Shown piece by piece: positions 8,714 to 16,489 of a stretch of 64,000 bases of DNA. The position numbers were made by a program, and so were the translations under genes. Position 1 is the stretch's first letter. Each line of letters begins with the position of its first letter. The DNA is from Dethiobacter alkaliphilus. GTDB lineage: Bacteria > Bacillota > Dethiobacteria > DTU022 > UBA8154. Where the stretch lies: NCBI GenBank assembly GCA_016841605.1, contig JAENYV010000015.1, positions 1 through 64,000 of the forward strand. The letters are read 5' to 3'. A model generated the notes under the pieces. The model saw only the letters and a list, made by a program, of their open reading frames with translations. It did no database searches and was not told the DNA's origin.

Positions 8714-8742
8714 ACTATAGCATAATTTTGCTTCTTCATCAA
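8714..8742 (-). promoter_or_regulatory. Sigma-A promoter of tRNA-Leu
   Basis: On the minus strand, TTGATG (8742-8737) and TATAGT (8719-8714) are separated by 17 bp and sit 13 bp upstream of the tRNA. Confidence 0.75.
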
Positions 8743-8871
8743 CTTGCGGTATTCATAATAATTTATATTTTTATTTGTTCAGGAGATAGGAAATTAACTC
8801 CAAAAGGGGAAAATATACAATACAAGGAAATACATTAACCGGTTCGAGAAGCTGCTCAAGGTGGTGAGAAA

Positions 8872-9618
8872 ATGGCTTTGTTTGCCATCAGCGATTTGCA
8901 CCTTTCTCTTTCAGGTGAAAAACCGATGGATATCTTTGGAGATTCTTGGGAAGATCACCATTTAAAATTAAAACATAACTGGGAGGGTGTTGTTGGAGAT
9001 GATGATACTGTTATTTTAGGAGGGGATCTTTCCTGGGCAATGAAGTTGGAGGAAGCTGCCGCGGATTTTCAATTTGTCCACGCCCTCCCCGGGAAGAAGG
9101 TTATATTTAAAGGAAACCACGATTACTGGTGGCAAAGTTTATCCAAAGTAAAAGAAGCACTTCCTGCGAGCATGATTCCCGTCCAGAACAACTATGTTTC
9201 TTTCAATGAGGATATTGCCCTTTGTGGGACACGCGGCTGGTCATTTCCTGCCGGCCAGGGTTGTTCTGAGCAGGATGAGAAAATCTACCGCAGGGAACTG
9301 ATACGCCTGGAACTTTCCCTGGAGACAGCACGTAAAGACGGGTTTTCTACGTTTATTGTTACTCTCCATTACCCTCCCTTTGCTCCCTCCCTGGTTGGGG
9401 ATACGGGCTTTACGGAAATTATGCGGCGATTCGGTGTAAAGATTTGTTTGTACGGGCATCTACACGGTAAAGACCATAGCCGGGCTTTTACCGGGATGAA
9501 AGACGGCATACATTATTATTTTATTTCCAGTGATTATCTGAAATTTTCTCCCTTGCTGCTGGACCTGGAGAGTCTGGGAAATAATGATGTTACCAATCAA
9601 AAATTTTTCCCGGATTAA
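8872..9618 (+). CDS. Calcineurin-like metallophosphoesterase
   Basis: A 248-residue soluble enzyme of the dinuclear metallophosphoesterase superfamily. All metal-binding blocks are present: DLHLS (residues 8-12), GGDLSW (around 50), GNHDYWW (around 81), LHYPP and the C-terminal GHLHG. The substrate cannot be deduced; related proteins are annotated only as YkuE- or Icc-like phosphohydrolases. GGTGAGAAA precedes the ATG. Its 3' end overlaps the convergent GlcD-like gene by 29 bp, so the two transcripts are antisense at their ends and no terminator is evident between them. Confidence 0.85.
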   Translation: MALFAISDLHLSLSGEKPMDIFGDSWEDHHLKLKHNWEGVVGDDDTVILGGDLSWAMKLEEAAADFQFVHALPGKKVIFKGNHDYWWQSLSKVKEALPASMIPVQNNYVSFNEDIALCGTRGWSFPAGQGCSEQDEKIYRRELIRLELSLETARKDGFSTFIVTLHYPPFAPSLVGDTGFTEIMRRFGVKICLYGHLHGKDHSRAFTGMKDGIHYYFISSDYLKFSPLLLDLESLGNNDVTNQKFFPD

Positions 9619-11008
9619 GGATTCCCCGGGGGTCAAATATTTTTTTAATTCTACCGAGGAGGGAGATCTCTGACTGTCCCATGACCAGGGGAAGATGTTT
9701 CTTTCTTTTATGGCCGATACCGTGTTCCCCGCTTAAAGTTCCGCCAAGTTCAGAGGATGTTTTGTAAAGTACTTTCAGCACATCTGCGGTGGACTGTCGC
9801 CACTTTTCTTCCGACATTCCCTCCTCTTTTAGCAGGTGGATATGAGTGTTTCCGTCTCCCAGATGGCCAAAGCCGGTACAGCCCAAGTTGTACCGGCCGG
9901 CAAGTTGGGTTGCTTTTTTTAAAAGGACGTGCATGGAAGCCGGAGGGACAACGATATCTTCAGCGATACTTCCGGGATGGAAGATTTTAAGAGCCTCTGA
10001 GATACGGGACCGCATTTTCCAAAAATTTTCTCTGGTGGAAGGCGTATTTGCTACATAGACGTCCAGGGCACCGGCTTGCAGGTAATAGTCTGCTACGGAG
10101 TTGTAATCCCTTTCAACCTGCTCCGGTTGGCCGTCAATTTCAAGCAGCAAAAAGCTTTCCGCTTTATCACCGTAAGGGACTTTCTTTTTCAGCAGGCGGC
10201 AGCTCAGATCCATGGCTTTACGATCTATCAGTTCCATAGCTGCAGGAATGATTCCCGTTTTTATCATCAACATTGGGGCTGTTTTGACAGTTGTTTCAAG
10301 GTCTTGAAAAGGGATCAGGAGTGTTGTCGCAGCCGGAGGAAGGGGAAGAACCTTAAGGATAATTTTGGTAAAAATTCCCAGTGTTCCTTCCGAGCCAATC
10401 ATCAGGTGGAGGATATCGTATCCGGTCACATCTTTGAGCCGTTTTCCTCCGAAATTTATAATTTCTCCACAGGGTAGAACGACTTCCAGTCCCAGGACAT
10501 AATTTCCGGTGACACCATATTTAACGGCTTTAGCTCCGCCGGCATTTTCGGCGACATTTCCACCAATGAAGCAGTTTTCCATGCTGATAGGGTATCCGGC
10601 ATAAAAGAGTCCGGCCTCCCGGAGGACGTTGTTGATCTCCCTGGTGACAACTCCGGGTTCGACGATAATCATGAGATTATCCCGGTCAACTTCCAGAATT
10701 CTGTTCATCCGTTCCAGGGAGAGGAGAATACCACCGCAGACGGGTACGGCACCCCCGGAGAGCCCGCTTCCGGCACCTCTTGGGGTGACTGGGATCATTT
10801 CATCATTGGCAAACTGCAATATTCGGGAAATCTCTGCCGCAGAAACAGGTTTTACGACCACTTCGGGCATATTGGTATAGCCTGGCTCATATATTTCATC
10901 ATGGCTGTAAGGTTCCATTTTATCAGCATTGTTGAAAATGATATGTTCAGATCCGACAATTTTTTGTAAACGGGAGGCGATCTCCGCTGTGATTCGGTTA
11001 TACTTCAC
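9590..11008 (-). CDS. glcD: FAD-linked oxidase, GlcD-like (glycolate/D-lactate)
   Basis: A 472-residue FAD-binding oxidoreductase of the VAO/GlcD type. The PRGAGSGLSGGAVPV and NAGGAKAVKYG segments form the FAD site, and the C-terminal FAD-oxidase domain ends in LSGEHGIGHKRKKHL. It probably oxidises D-lactate, glycolate or another 2-hydroxyacid; the natural acceptor is unknown because no GlcF or Etf gene is adjacent. GTG 11008 is preferred because GGAGGG lies 6-7 nt upstream; ATG 11026 lacks an SD. A 16-bp perfect palindrome lies 82 bp upstream and may be its operator. Confidence 0.85.
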   Translation of the reverse strand: MKYNRITAEIASRLQKIVGSEHIIFNNADKMEPYSHDEIYEPGYTNMPEVVVKPVSAAEISRILQFANDEMIPVTPRGAGSGLSGGAVPVCGGILLSLERMNRILEVDRDNLMIIVEPGVVTREINNVLREAGLFYAGYPISMENCFIGGNVAENAGGAKAVKYGVTGNYVLGLEVVLPCGEIINFGGKRLKDVTGYDILHLMIGSEGTLGIFTKIILKVLPLPPAATTLLIPFQDLETTVKTAPMLMIKTGIIPAAMELIDRKAMDLSCRLLKKKVPYGDKAESFLLLEIDGQPEQVERDYNSVADYYLQAGALDVYVANTPSTRENFWKMRSRISEALKIFHPGSIAEDIVVPPASMHVLLKKATQLAGRYNLGCTGFGHLGDGNTHIHLLKEEGMSEEKWRQSTADVLKVLYKTSSELGGTLSGEHGIGHKRKKHLPLVMGQSEISLLGRIKKIFDPRGILNPGKIFDW

Positions 11009-11089
11009 AGTTTTCCCTCCTGCCATTGTATGATTGGATTCTTATCCTTGGCTTATTTCTGTTTGCACAGCCTATTTCCTTTTTTACCG

Positions 11090-11105
11090 GGAAAATATAT
11101 TTTCC
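11090..11105. promoter_or_regulatory. Palindrome between glcD and the foldase gene
   Basis: GGAAAATATATTTTCC is a perfect 16-bp palindrome in the divergent intergenic region, 82 bp from the GlcD start and 45 bp before the -35 of the next promoter. It looks like a dimeric repressor site; the regulator is unknown. Confidence 0.35.
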
Positions 11106-11149
11106 GGGAGTAGGCGGGGGAGTGGATGGTAATTTCATATTTTGGTTTC

Positions 11150-11177
11150 TTTACAACTCCCTTTGACGTGTTATAAT
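11150..11177 (+). promoter_or_regulatory. Sigma-A promoter for the prsA-like gene
   Basis: TTTACA (11150-11155) and TATAAT (11172-11177) with a 16-bp spacer, about 70 bp ahead of the GTG start. Confidence 0.65.
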
Positions 11178-11248
11178 GTTTAAGCACGGGTTTTTTTCGA
11201 AAAGCGGTTGGTTAATGTTTTTTAGGGCTAAGAAAAGGGGGAAATGAT

Positions 11249-12178
11249 GTGCGGAAAGCAAGAATTAAATATCTCATTGGTAGCTTTTCTCTTCTCGTTA
11301 TTATCTGTTTTCTTATTTTTACCGGTTGTTTAAACGGTCCGGAAAAAGAAATCGTAGCCAAGGTTAATGGAGAGGAGATAAGCCAGGAGGAACTGGACGA
11401 ATATCTGAAGCTTATTTACCTGTACTGGCCTGATTATCAAACGGCTTTCAGCGAGGAAGGACAGGTGGAAGCACTGAAACAGGAAGTCCTCTGGTTTTTA
11501 ATTGAAAACAGAATTTTAGATCAGGAAGTGAAAAAAATCGGATTGGAAGTCAATGAGGAGGAGATTAAAAAGAACTCCCAGGAGAGCAGGGATGAACTTA
11601 TTAAAAATATTTACAGCTCTGAGGATGAGTTTGTCTCCCGTTTACAGGAACTGGACTTGCAAGAAACCGCTTTGCAAATCATTTTCCGGGATGCACACCT
11701 GCGGGAACTTCTCTATACACATATTGGAAAAGATGTGACGGAAAAGGATGCCCGACAGTTTGTGGAGGAAAATCCGGCTTTTCTTGAGCGCTCACCTTAT
11801 GTCCATGCTTTTCATATCCTCGTGGAGACCGAGGAAGAAGCCAAAGAGGTTATTCAACTTCTGAAAGAGGGGGCAGATTTTGTGGAACTGGGCCGGGAGC
11901 GTTCCAAAGATAATTATGTGGAGCTCGGTCCTATCAGCCCTGAAGACAGCCTGGATCCTATTTTTTTGGAAGCGGCTTTTGCTTTGGAACCAGGAGAAAT
12001 AAGCCTTCCTGTGGAGACAAGTTTTGGTTTCCATGTTATAAAGATTACGGAAAAAGAAGAGGCAAAGACACTCACATTTGAGGAAGTTTATGATGAAGCT
12101 ATGGAAATGAGTAAACAGATGCTCTTTGAAGAGCATTTTGAACAGTTAATGAAGGATACACCCATCGAAACCTTTTAA
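11249..12178 (+). CDS. prsA: PrsA/SurA-like foldase lipoprotein (parvulin PPIase)
   Basis: A 309-residue exported chaperone. The N-terminal signal peptide has a lipobox ending FTGC near residue 27, so the mature protein is anchored on the outer face of the membrane. A SurA-type N-terminal chaperone region follows (VNGEEISQEELDEYL). The parvulin peptidyl-prolyl isomerase domain lies around residues 180-275 (HAFHILVETEEEAKEV ... SFGFHVIKI). GTG 11249 has GGGGGA about 6 nt upstream. It lies directly upstream of spoVT, the place where mfd/prsA-type genes commonly occur in Clostridia. Whether it serves general secretion or spore assembly cannot be told. Confidence 0.88.
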   Translation: MRKARIKYLIGSFSLLVIICFLIFTGCLNGPEKEIVAKVNGEEISQEELDEYLKLIYLYWPDYQTAFSEEGQVEALKQEVLWFLIENRILDQEVKKIGLEVNEEEIKKNSQESRDELIKNIYSSEDEFVSRLQELDLQETALQIIFRDAHLRELLYTHIGKDVTEKDARQFVEENPAFLERSPYVHAFHILVETEEEAKEVIQLLKEGADFVELGRERSKDNYVELGPISPEDSLDPIFLEAAFALEPGEISLPVETSFGFHVIKITEKEEAKTLTFEEVYDEAMEMSKQMLFEEHFEQLMKDTPIETF

Positions 12179-12187
12179 ACAGGAAAA

Positions 12188-12218
12188 TGAATAAAACCCC
12201 TCCTGAAGTTTAATACTA
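12188..12218 (+). promoter_or_regulatory. Candidate sigma-G promoter of spoVT
   Basis: TGAATA (12188-12193), an 18-bp spacer and AATACTA (12212-12218) resemble the sigma-G consensus (-35 TGAATA-like, -10 CATnnTA). B. subtilis spoVT is known to be sigma-G dependent. Expected initiation is near 12225. Confidence 0.5.
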
Positions 12219-12261
12219 AGGAAAAGTCTTAAAGAGTAACATTTAACAGGAAAAGGAGGGG
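12197..12261 (+). promoter_or_regulatory. Possible SD-sequestering stem in the spoVT leader
   Basis: CCCCTCCT at 12197-12204 is perfectly complementary to AGGAGGGG at 12254-12261, which is the spoVT ribosome binding site. The 8-bp stem would form only in RNAs that begin upstream of 12197, such as read-through from the prsA-like gene. Confidence 0.4.
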
Positions 12262-12269
12262 AACAGCAG

Positions 12270-12824
12270 GTGAAAGCAACGGGTATTGTCCGTCGTATTG
12301 ATGATCTTGGAAGAGTCGTTATCCCCAAGGAAATTAGGCGGACCCTTAAAATCAGGGAAGGTGACCCCCTGGAAATTTTTGTAGATCGTGATGGAGAAGT
12401 TATTCTAAAGAAATATTCGCCTATTGGCGAACTGGGTGATTTTGCGCAGGAATATGCGGATTCTTTGTATGAAGTCATGGGCCATGTTGCCTGTATTGCT
12501 GATAGAGATACAATTATCGCGGTTTCCGGTGCACCCAAAAAAGAATTTCTTAACCGCCCTCTCAGTGTTGCTGTGGAAAAAATTATGGAAACGCGTCGAA
12601 GTGTGCTGATTAATGATACATCACAGCATGAGATGTACCAAAACGTAGACGACGAAGGTCAATCCAAGTTTTTTGCCGAAGCAATTGCTCCCATTATATC
12701 AGAGGGCGACCCTATTGGTGCTGTCATCATGGGCACCAGAAACAGAGAAGTAACACTGGGTGATTTGGAGCTAAAGCTGGTAGAGACTGCGGCAGGGTTT
12801 TTAGCGAAACAAATGGAACAATAA
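12270..12824 (+). CDS. spoVT: Stage V sporulation transcription factor SpoVT
   Basis: A 184-residue regulator of late forespore genes. The N-terminal AbrB-type swapped-hairpin DNA-binding domain (VRRIDDLGRVVIPKEIRRTL, residues 7-26) is followed by a GAF-like C-terminal domain (residues 55-180). Length and both domains match B. subtilis SpoVT. GTG 12270 has AGGAGGGG 8 nt upstream. In the family it modulates sigma-G-dependent transcription and thereby spore coat and germination properties. It is followed by spoVB and mazG in the order usual for Firmicutes. Confidence 0.95.
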   Translation: MKATGIVRRIDDLGRVVIPKEIRRTLKIREGDPLEIFVDRDGEVILKKYSPIGELGDFAQEYADSLYEVMGHVACIADRDTIIAVSGAPKKEFLNRPLSVAVEKIMETRRSVLINDTSQHEMYQNVDDEGQSKFFAEAIAPIISEGDPIGAVIMGTRNREVTLGDLELKLVETAAGFLAKQMEQ

Positions 12825-12951
12825 AGGTAAACCGTAAAGGCAACCGCAGGTCGCCTACCGATAGAATGCTTGCTTCATGACGTATGCGAAATAAGATTTA
12901 CTGTTTAATTTTTTGGTATTATAAAAATCAGCCGGGTATTTTTTTGAAAGT

Positions 12952-12980
12952 AGTAACAGTACCATGTTACTGCTTTTTTT
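12952..12980 (+). terminator. Intrinsic terminator after spoVT
   Basis: AGTAACA (12952-12958) pairs with TGTTACT (12965-12971), followed closely by TTTTTTT. The stem is short and AT-rich. Confidence 0.5.
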
Positions 12981-12992
12981 ATCAATTGCATG

Positions 12993-13001
12993 TGATATAA
13001 T
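12993..13001 (+). promoter_or_regulatory. Extended -10 promoter of spoVB
   Basis: TGATATAAT, the same extended -10 word as ahead of the por operon, lies 36 bp upstream of the spoVB TTG. Confidence 0.45.
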
Positions 13002-13037
13002 ATATCAAATATGTGAAAACGAGGAGGCCGGAAGCAC

Positions 13038-14663
13038 TTGTCAAAAGGCCAATCCTTTCTTAAGGGAGCTTTAATCCTCAGTGCGGCCGGATTGGGAGTC
13101 CGCTTAATGGGAGCGGGGCTGAAGATTTTTTTGGCAGCGGTTATGGGAGATGAGGGGATCGGACTTTATCAGATGGCATACCCTGTTTATACAACTCTTT
13201 TAGCGATCTCCACCGCTGGAATACCGATCGCGGTATCTAAGCTGGTCGCCGAACACCTGGCACAGAAGGATTTCCGAGGAGCTTACCGGGTCTTTAAAAC
13301 GGCCCTTTTTATTTTAACGATTCTCGGTTTAAGCTTTTCTTTGCTGCTGTTTTTTGGTGCCGATTTTATTATCCGGAGTATTACCAAGGACCCCCGGGCC
13401 TACTATCCACTTATTAGTATTTCTCCGGCAATTTTTATCGTGACAATTATGTCTGTTTTTCGTGGTTTTTTTCAGGGGCAACAGGAAATGGTGCCGACAG
13501 CTTTATCCCAGATAGTGGAACAGCTGGGCAGAATTGTCGCGGTGGTTATTCTGGTGTATTTGTTGTTGCCCAGGGGGCTGGAATTTGCTGCTGCCGGGGC
13601 GGCATTCGGAGCTGTCGCCGGAGCATTATTTTCTCTGCTCTGTCTTCTTTATTTATTCTGGAAAACCAGGCAGGCTTTTGCCGGTAGAATCAAGCGTCAG
13701 GTTGTTCTCAAGGATTTTAGCTCCCTGGAAGTCCTTTACCGTATTGCCGCCCTATCGATTCCGATTACCCTGGGAAGTCTGGTTATTCCGCTTATTAACC
13801 TGGTGGATTTAAGTGTGGTTCCTCTCAGGCTTCACCAGGCCGGCTTTTCTACGGAAGAGGCAACAGCTCTTTACGGGCAGTTGACAGGGATGGCCAATTC
13901 CGTAATTCAGTTTCCGGTTCTTCTAACTATTGCTCTGGCTATGAGTCTGGTTCCGGCTATTTCTGAAGCCCAGGCCTTAAATAACCCTTCTCTTATTCGG
14001 GGCAGGACGGAGCTGGCACTGCGGGCAACGCTTTTTTTCGGAATTCCGGCTTCACTGGGACTCTTTGTCCTGGCCGAGCCGACCACTGTGGTTCTTTTTG
14101 ACAATATCCAGGCTTCCTATCCTCTCGCGATACTGTCTTTTGCCGTTGTCTTTCTCTCCCTGTATACAGCGACATCGGGGATTCTGCAGGGGCTGGGGCA
14201 GACAATGGAGCCTGTCAAAAATATGTTGTTGGGTGCTGTGATTAAATTTGCCCTGAGCTGGTTTTTAACCGCTGATCCTTCCTTGCATATTGGGGGCGCC
14301 GCTTTTTCTACTGTAGCCGGTTTTTTGGTTGCGGCATTTTTTAATATCAGGAAAGTTTGTATCCTTACCGGTTGGCGCTTTAATTTTCAGGAAATGCTCC
14401 TGAAGCCACTGGCCGCGGCTTTTTTTATGTCCTGGGGAGTGCTTCTTACTCATAAATTACTAGCGGCTTTTTTTATCCCTCTCATGTCGGAGAGGATAGC
14501 ACAGGGCTTGTCTTTAATGTCGGCAATTTTTTTGGGTATATGTGTCTATGCCCTTGTCCTGATTTTGATTGGTGGTTTAAAAGAAATGGATTTACAGGCT
14601 ATTCCCCGTTTTGGAAGACCGTTACTTAAGTTTGTTAGGCGCTTCAGGATCGTTAAAAAGTAA
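13038..14663 (+). CDS. spoVB: Stage V sporulation protein SpoVB (MOP flippase)
   Basis: A 541-residue polytopic membrane protein of the MATE/MOP flippase superfamily with about 14 hydrophobic helices. The N-terminus (FLKGALILSAAGLGVRLMGA) and the repeated amphipathic loops are typical of SpoVB/YtgP/MurJ-like lipid-linked precursor flippases. SpoVB is needed for spore cortex formation, presumably moving a peptidoglycan precursor. The TTG start follows GAGGAGG by 10 nt. Its position between spoVT and mazG supports SpoVB rather than a general polysaccharide flippase. Confidence 0.9.
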   Translation: MSKGQSFLKGALILSAAGLGVRLMGAGLKIFLAAVMGDEGIGLYQMAYPVYTTLLAISTAGIPIAVSKLVAEHLAQKDFRGAYRVFKTALFILTILGLSFSLLLFFGADFIIRSITKDPRAYYPLISISPAIFIVTIMSVFRGFFQGQQEMVPTALSQIVEQLGRIVAVVILVYLLLPRGLEFAAAGAAFGAVAGALFSLLCLLYLFWKTRQAFAGRIKRQVVLKDFSSLEVLYRIAALSIPITLGSLVIPLINLVDLSVVPLRLHQAGFSTEEATALYGQLTGMANSVIQFPVLLTIALAMSLVPAISEAQALNNPSLIRGRTELALRATLFFGIPASLGLFVLAEPTTVVLFDNIQASYPLAILSFAVVFLSLYTATSGILQGLGQTMEPVKNMLLGAVIKFALSWFLTADPSLHIGGAAFSTVAGFLVAAFFNIRKVCILTGWRFNFQEMLLKPLAAAFFMSWGVLLTHKLLAAFFIPLMSERIAQGLSLMSAIFLGICVYALVLILIGGLKEMDLQAIPRFGRPLLKFVRRFRIVKK

Positions 14664-14695
14664 AATTGTTTTCAGCAAGCCTGGAACATCGCATA

Positions 14696-14724
14696 ATCAG
14701 GTGGAGAGTTTATTCCACCCTGAT
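14696..14724 (+). terminator. Hairpin between spoVB and mazG
   Basis: ATCAGGTGGA and TCCACCCTGAT form a 10-bp stem with one bulged base and an 8-nt loop, followed by AATTATTTTTC. It may be a weak terminator or attenuator that lowers mazG expression relative to spoVB. Confidence 0.4.
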
Positions 14725-14748
14725 AATTATTTTTCATGGAGGCACAAA

Positions 14749-16230
14749 ATGCGCAGGATATCTATAATCGGGTTGGGGCGGGGTGACGGCTTCGTGAGGT
14801 TACTGAAAGACGAGGAGCTCTTCTTATCTTACGACACGGTAGCTGTCTACTCCTTACCGAAAAGTTACAGGGAAATATTGAAAAACCATGGCATAAAACT
14901 TCTTTTTCTTGATGAGGTAGAAAAAAATATCATGGATCTTTCCCTTGGAGATTTGCGGGAAAGAATGGCGGAAGAGGTTTTGAGAAGTGTAGGGCCGGAA
15001 GGTGCTGTCGCCTGTCTTCTCCCCGGCAGGCCCTGGTCTGGTGCGGGCCTTTACCAAGCCTTAAAAAAACGGGTTGAGAAGGAAGATTGCTCTCTAGGGG
15101 TTTTTACAGGTGAGGATTTGTTCAGTCCGGTGCTGGAATTTTCCCAGGAAGAGAAACCGGATCTGAATTCTTATCGCGGGGTGATGTGGATAGATGCACT
15201 TAACCTGGAAGAACTGCGTGAACCGCCAAGGGGTGAGCTTTTCATTACGCATGCCGGCAGCGGGTTTATTTTAGAGAAGACCAAAGAGATTCTTCTTACG
15301 CTCTACCCGTCCAGTCATCCCATTGATATATTTAAGTTTGATAAAGAAGGTGTGGTTTGCCGGTGCGGAAATTTCCTATTGGAAGATCTGCAAAAGGTGG
15401 GGGATCCCCATTGCTGGACTTTTCTGCGTGTTCCCCCGCGCCCCTATTACTATCTGGGTGATATGGTTCATTTGATGAAGAAACTTCGTTCTCCGGAAGG
15501 ATGTCCATGGGACCGTGAGCAGAATCACCAAACTTTGCGGCCTTTTCTCCTGGAGGAAACTTACGAAGTTCTGGAGGCTATTGATAATGAAGAACCGTTA
15601 GACCTCTGTGAAGAACTCGGAGATTTGTTGCTGCAGGTTCTTTTCCATAGTCAGCTCGCTGCGGAGAAGAATGAATTTTACCTCTGGCAAGTTATTGATG
15701 GGATTTCCCGCAAGATTTATCGGCGCCATCCCCATGTTTTCCAAAATGAAAAAGCGCGGGATGCCCGGGAAGTAAGTATAATATGGCAGCAGATCAAGGA
15801 GAAAGAAAAGGGCAGGGAAAGGAAGGATCGTTTTAAGTTGCCCCAGGGTTTCCCGGCGCTGCTCAGGGCGCAAAAGGTCCAGAAAAAGGCTTCGGAGCTG
15901 GGTTTTGATTGGCCTGATATGCAGGGTCCGGTTTCGAAAATATATGAAGAACTTGATGAATTTAACAGAGCCTTAGAAGATGATCGGAAAGAAAATATTG
16001 CCGAGGAAATGGGAGATCTGTTCTTTTCCCTTGTTAATGTAGCTCGTTTCCTGGGAGTCAATGCAGAGATGGTTCTGAACAGGGCGGTGGACAAATTCAT
16101 TCGACGTTTTCGCTATATTGATGCCCGGGTTCAAAGCCTGGGCGGTGATTACAACAATTTTTCCCTCCAAGATCTTGATGTCTGGTGGGAAGAGGCCAAA
16201 GATAAGGAAAAAGATAATGAAAAAACATAA
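14749..16230 (+). CDS. mazG: MazG with N-terminal tetrapyrrole-methylase-like domain
   Basis: A 493-residue two-domain protein of the YabN type. The N-terminal ~225 residues resemble the tetrapyrrole methyltransferase fold (RISIIGLGRGDGFVRLLKDE, then LLPGRPW), but the usual GPGDP motif is altered to GRGDG, so methylase activity is doubtful. The C-terminal part is a MazG nucleotide pyrophosphohydrolase in tandem (MKKLRSPEGCPWDREQNHQT, EETYEVLEAI, EELGDLLLQV; second repeat EEMGDLFFS). MazG removes non-canonical or excess (d)NTPs. ATG 14749 follows GGAGGC by 7 nt. A strong terminator follows the stop at once. Confidence 0.9.
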   Translation: MRRISIIGLGRGDGFVRLLKDEELFLSYDTVAVYSLPKSYREILKNHGIKLLFLDEVEKNIMDLSLGDLRERMAEEVLRSVGPEGAVACLLPGRPWSGAGLYQALKKRVEKEDCSLGVFTGEDLFSPVLEFSQEEKPDLNSYRGVMWIDALNLEELREPPRGELFITHAGSGFILEKTKEILLTLYPSSHPIDIFKFDKEGVVCRCGNFLLEDLQKVGDPHCWTFLRVPPRPYYYLGDMVHLMKKLRSPEGCPWDREQNHQTLRPFLLEETYEVLEAIDNEEPLDLCEELGDLLLQVLFHSQLAAEKNEFYLWQVIDGISRKIYRRHPHVFQNEKARDAREVSIIWQQIKEKEKGRERKDRFKLPQGFPALLRAQKVQKKASELGFDWPDMQGPVSKIYEELDEFNRALEDDRKENIAEEMGDLFFSLVNVARFLGVNAEMVLNRAVDKFIRRFRYIDARVQSLGGDYNNFSLQDLDVWWEEAKDKEKDNEKT

Positions 16231-16260
16231 AATAGGTTCGCCGTCGAACCTATTTTTTTT
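16231..16260 (+). terminator. Intrinsic terminator after mazG
   Basis: AATAGGTTCG / CGAACCTATT stem with a CCGT loop and a run of eight or more T. Confidence 0.9.
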
Positions 16261-16489
16261 GTTCATAATTTTTAAATACCAAAAAGAGGAATTGCTATTT
16301 TTGACGTGATTTGTAAAAGATATATCTAAAAAAGTCGTTCCTTGCCCGTCGCTTCACCGGAGTGCTCGGCTTATACGAAAGCTAAAAAAGATTTGCGAAG
16401 CTGTTTTAAAAAAATTCAACTAGGGTCTTACGACATCCGATATTGTATTGGATGAAAACTTTATTGGAGAAAAATTGGAGGAAATTTCT

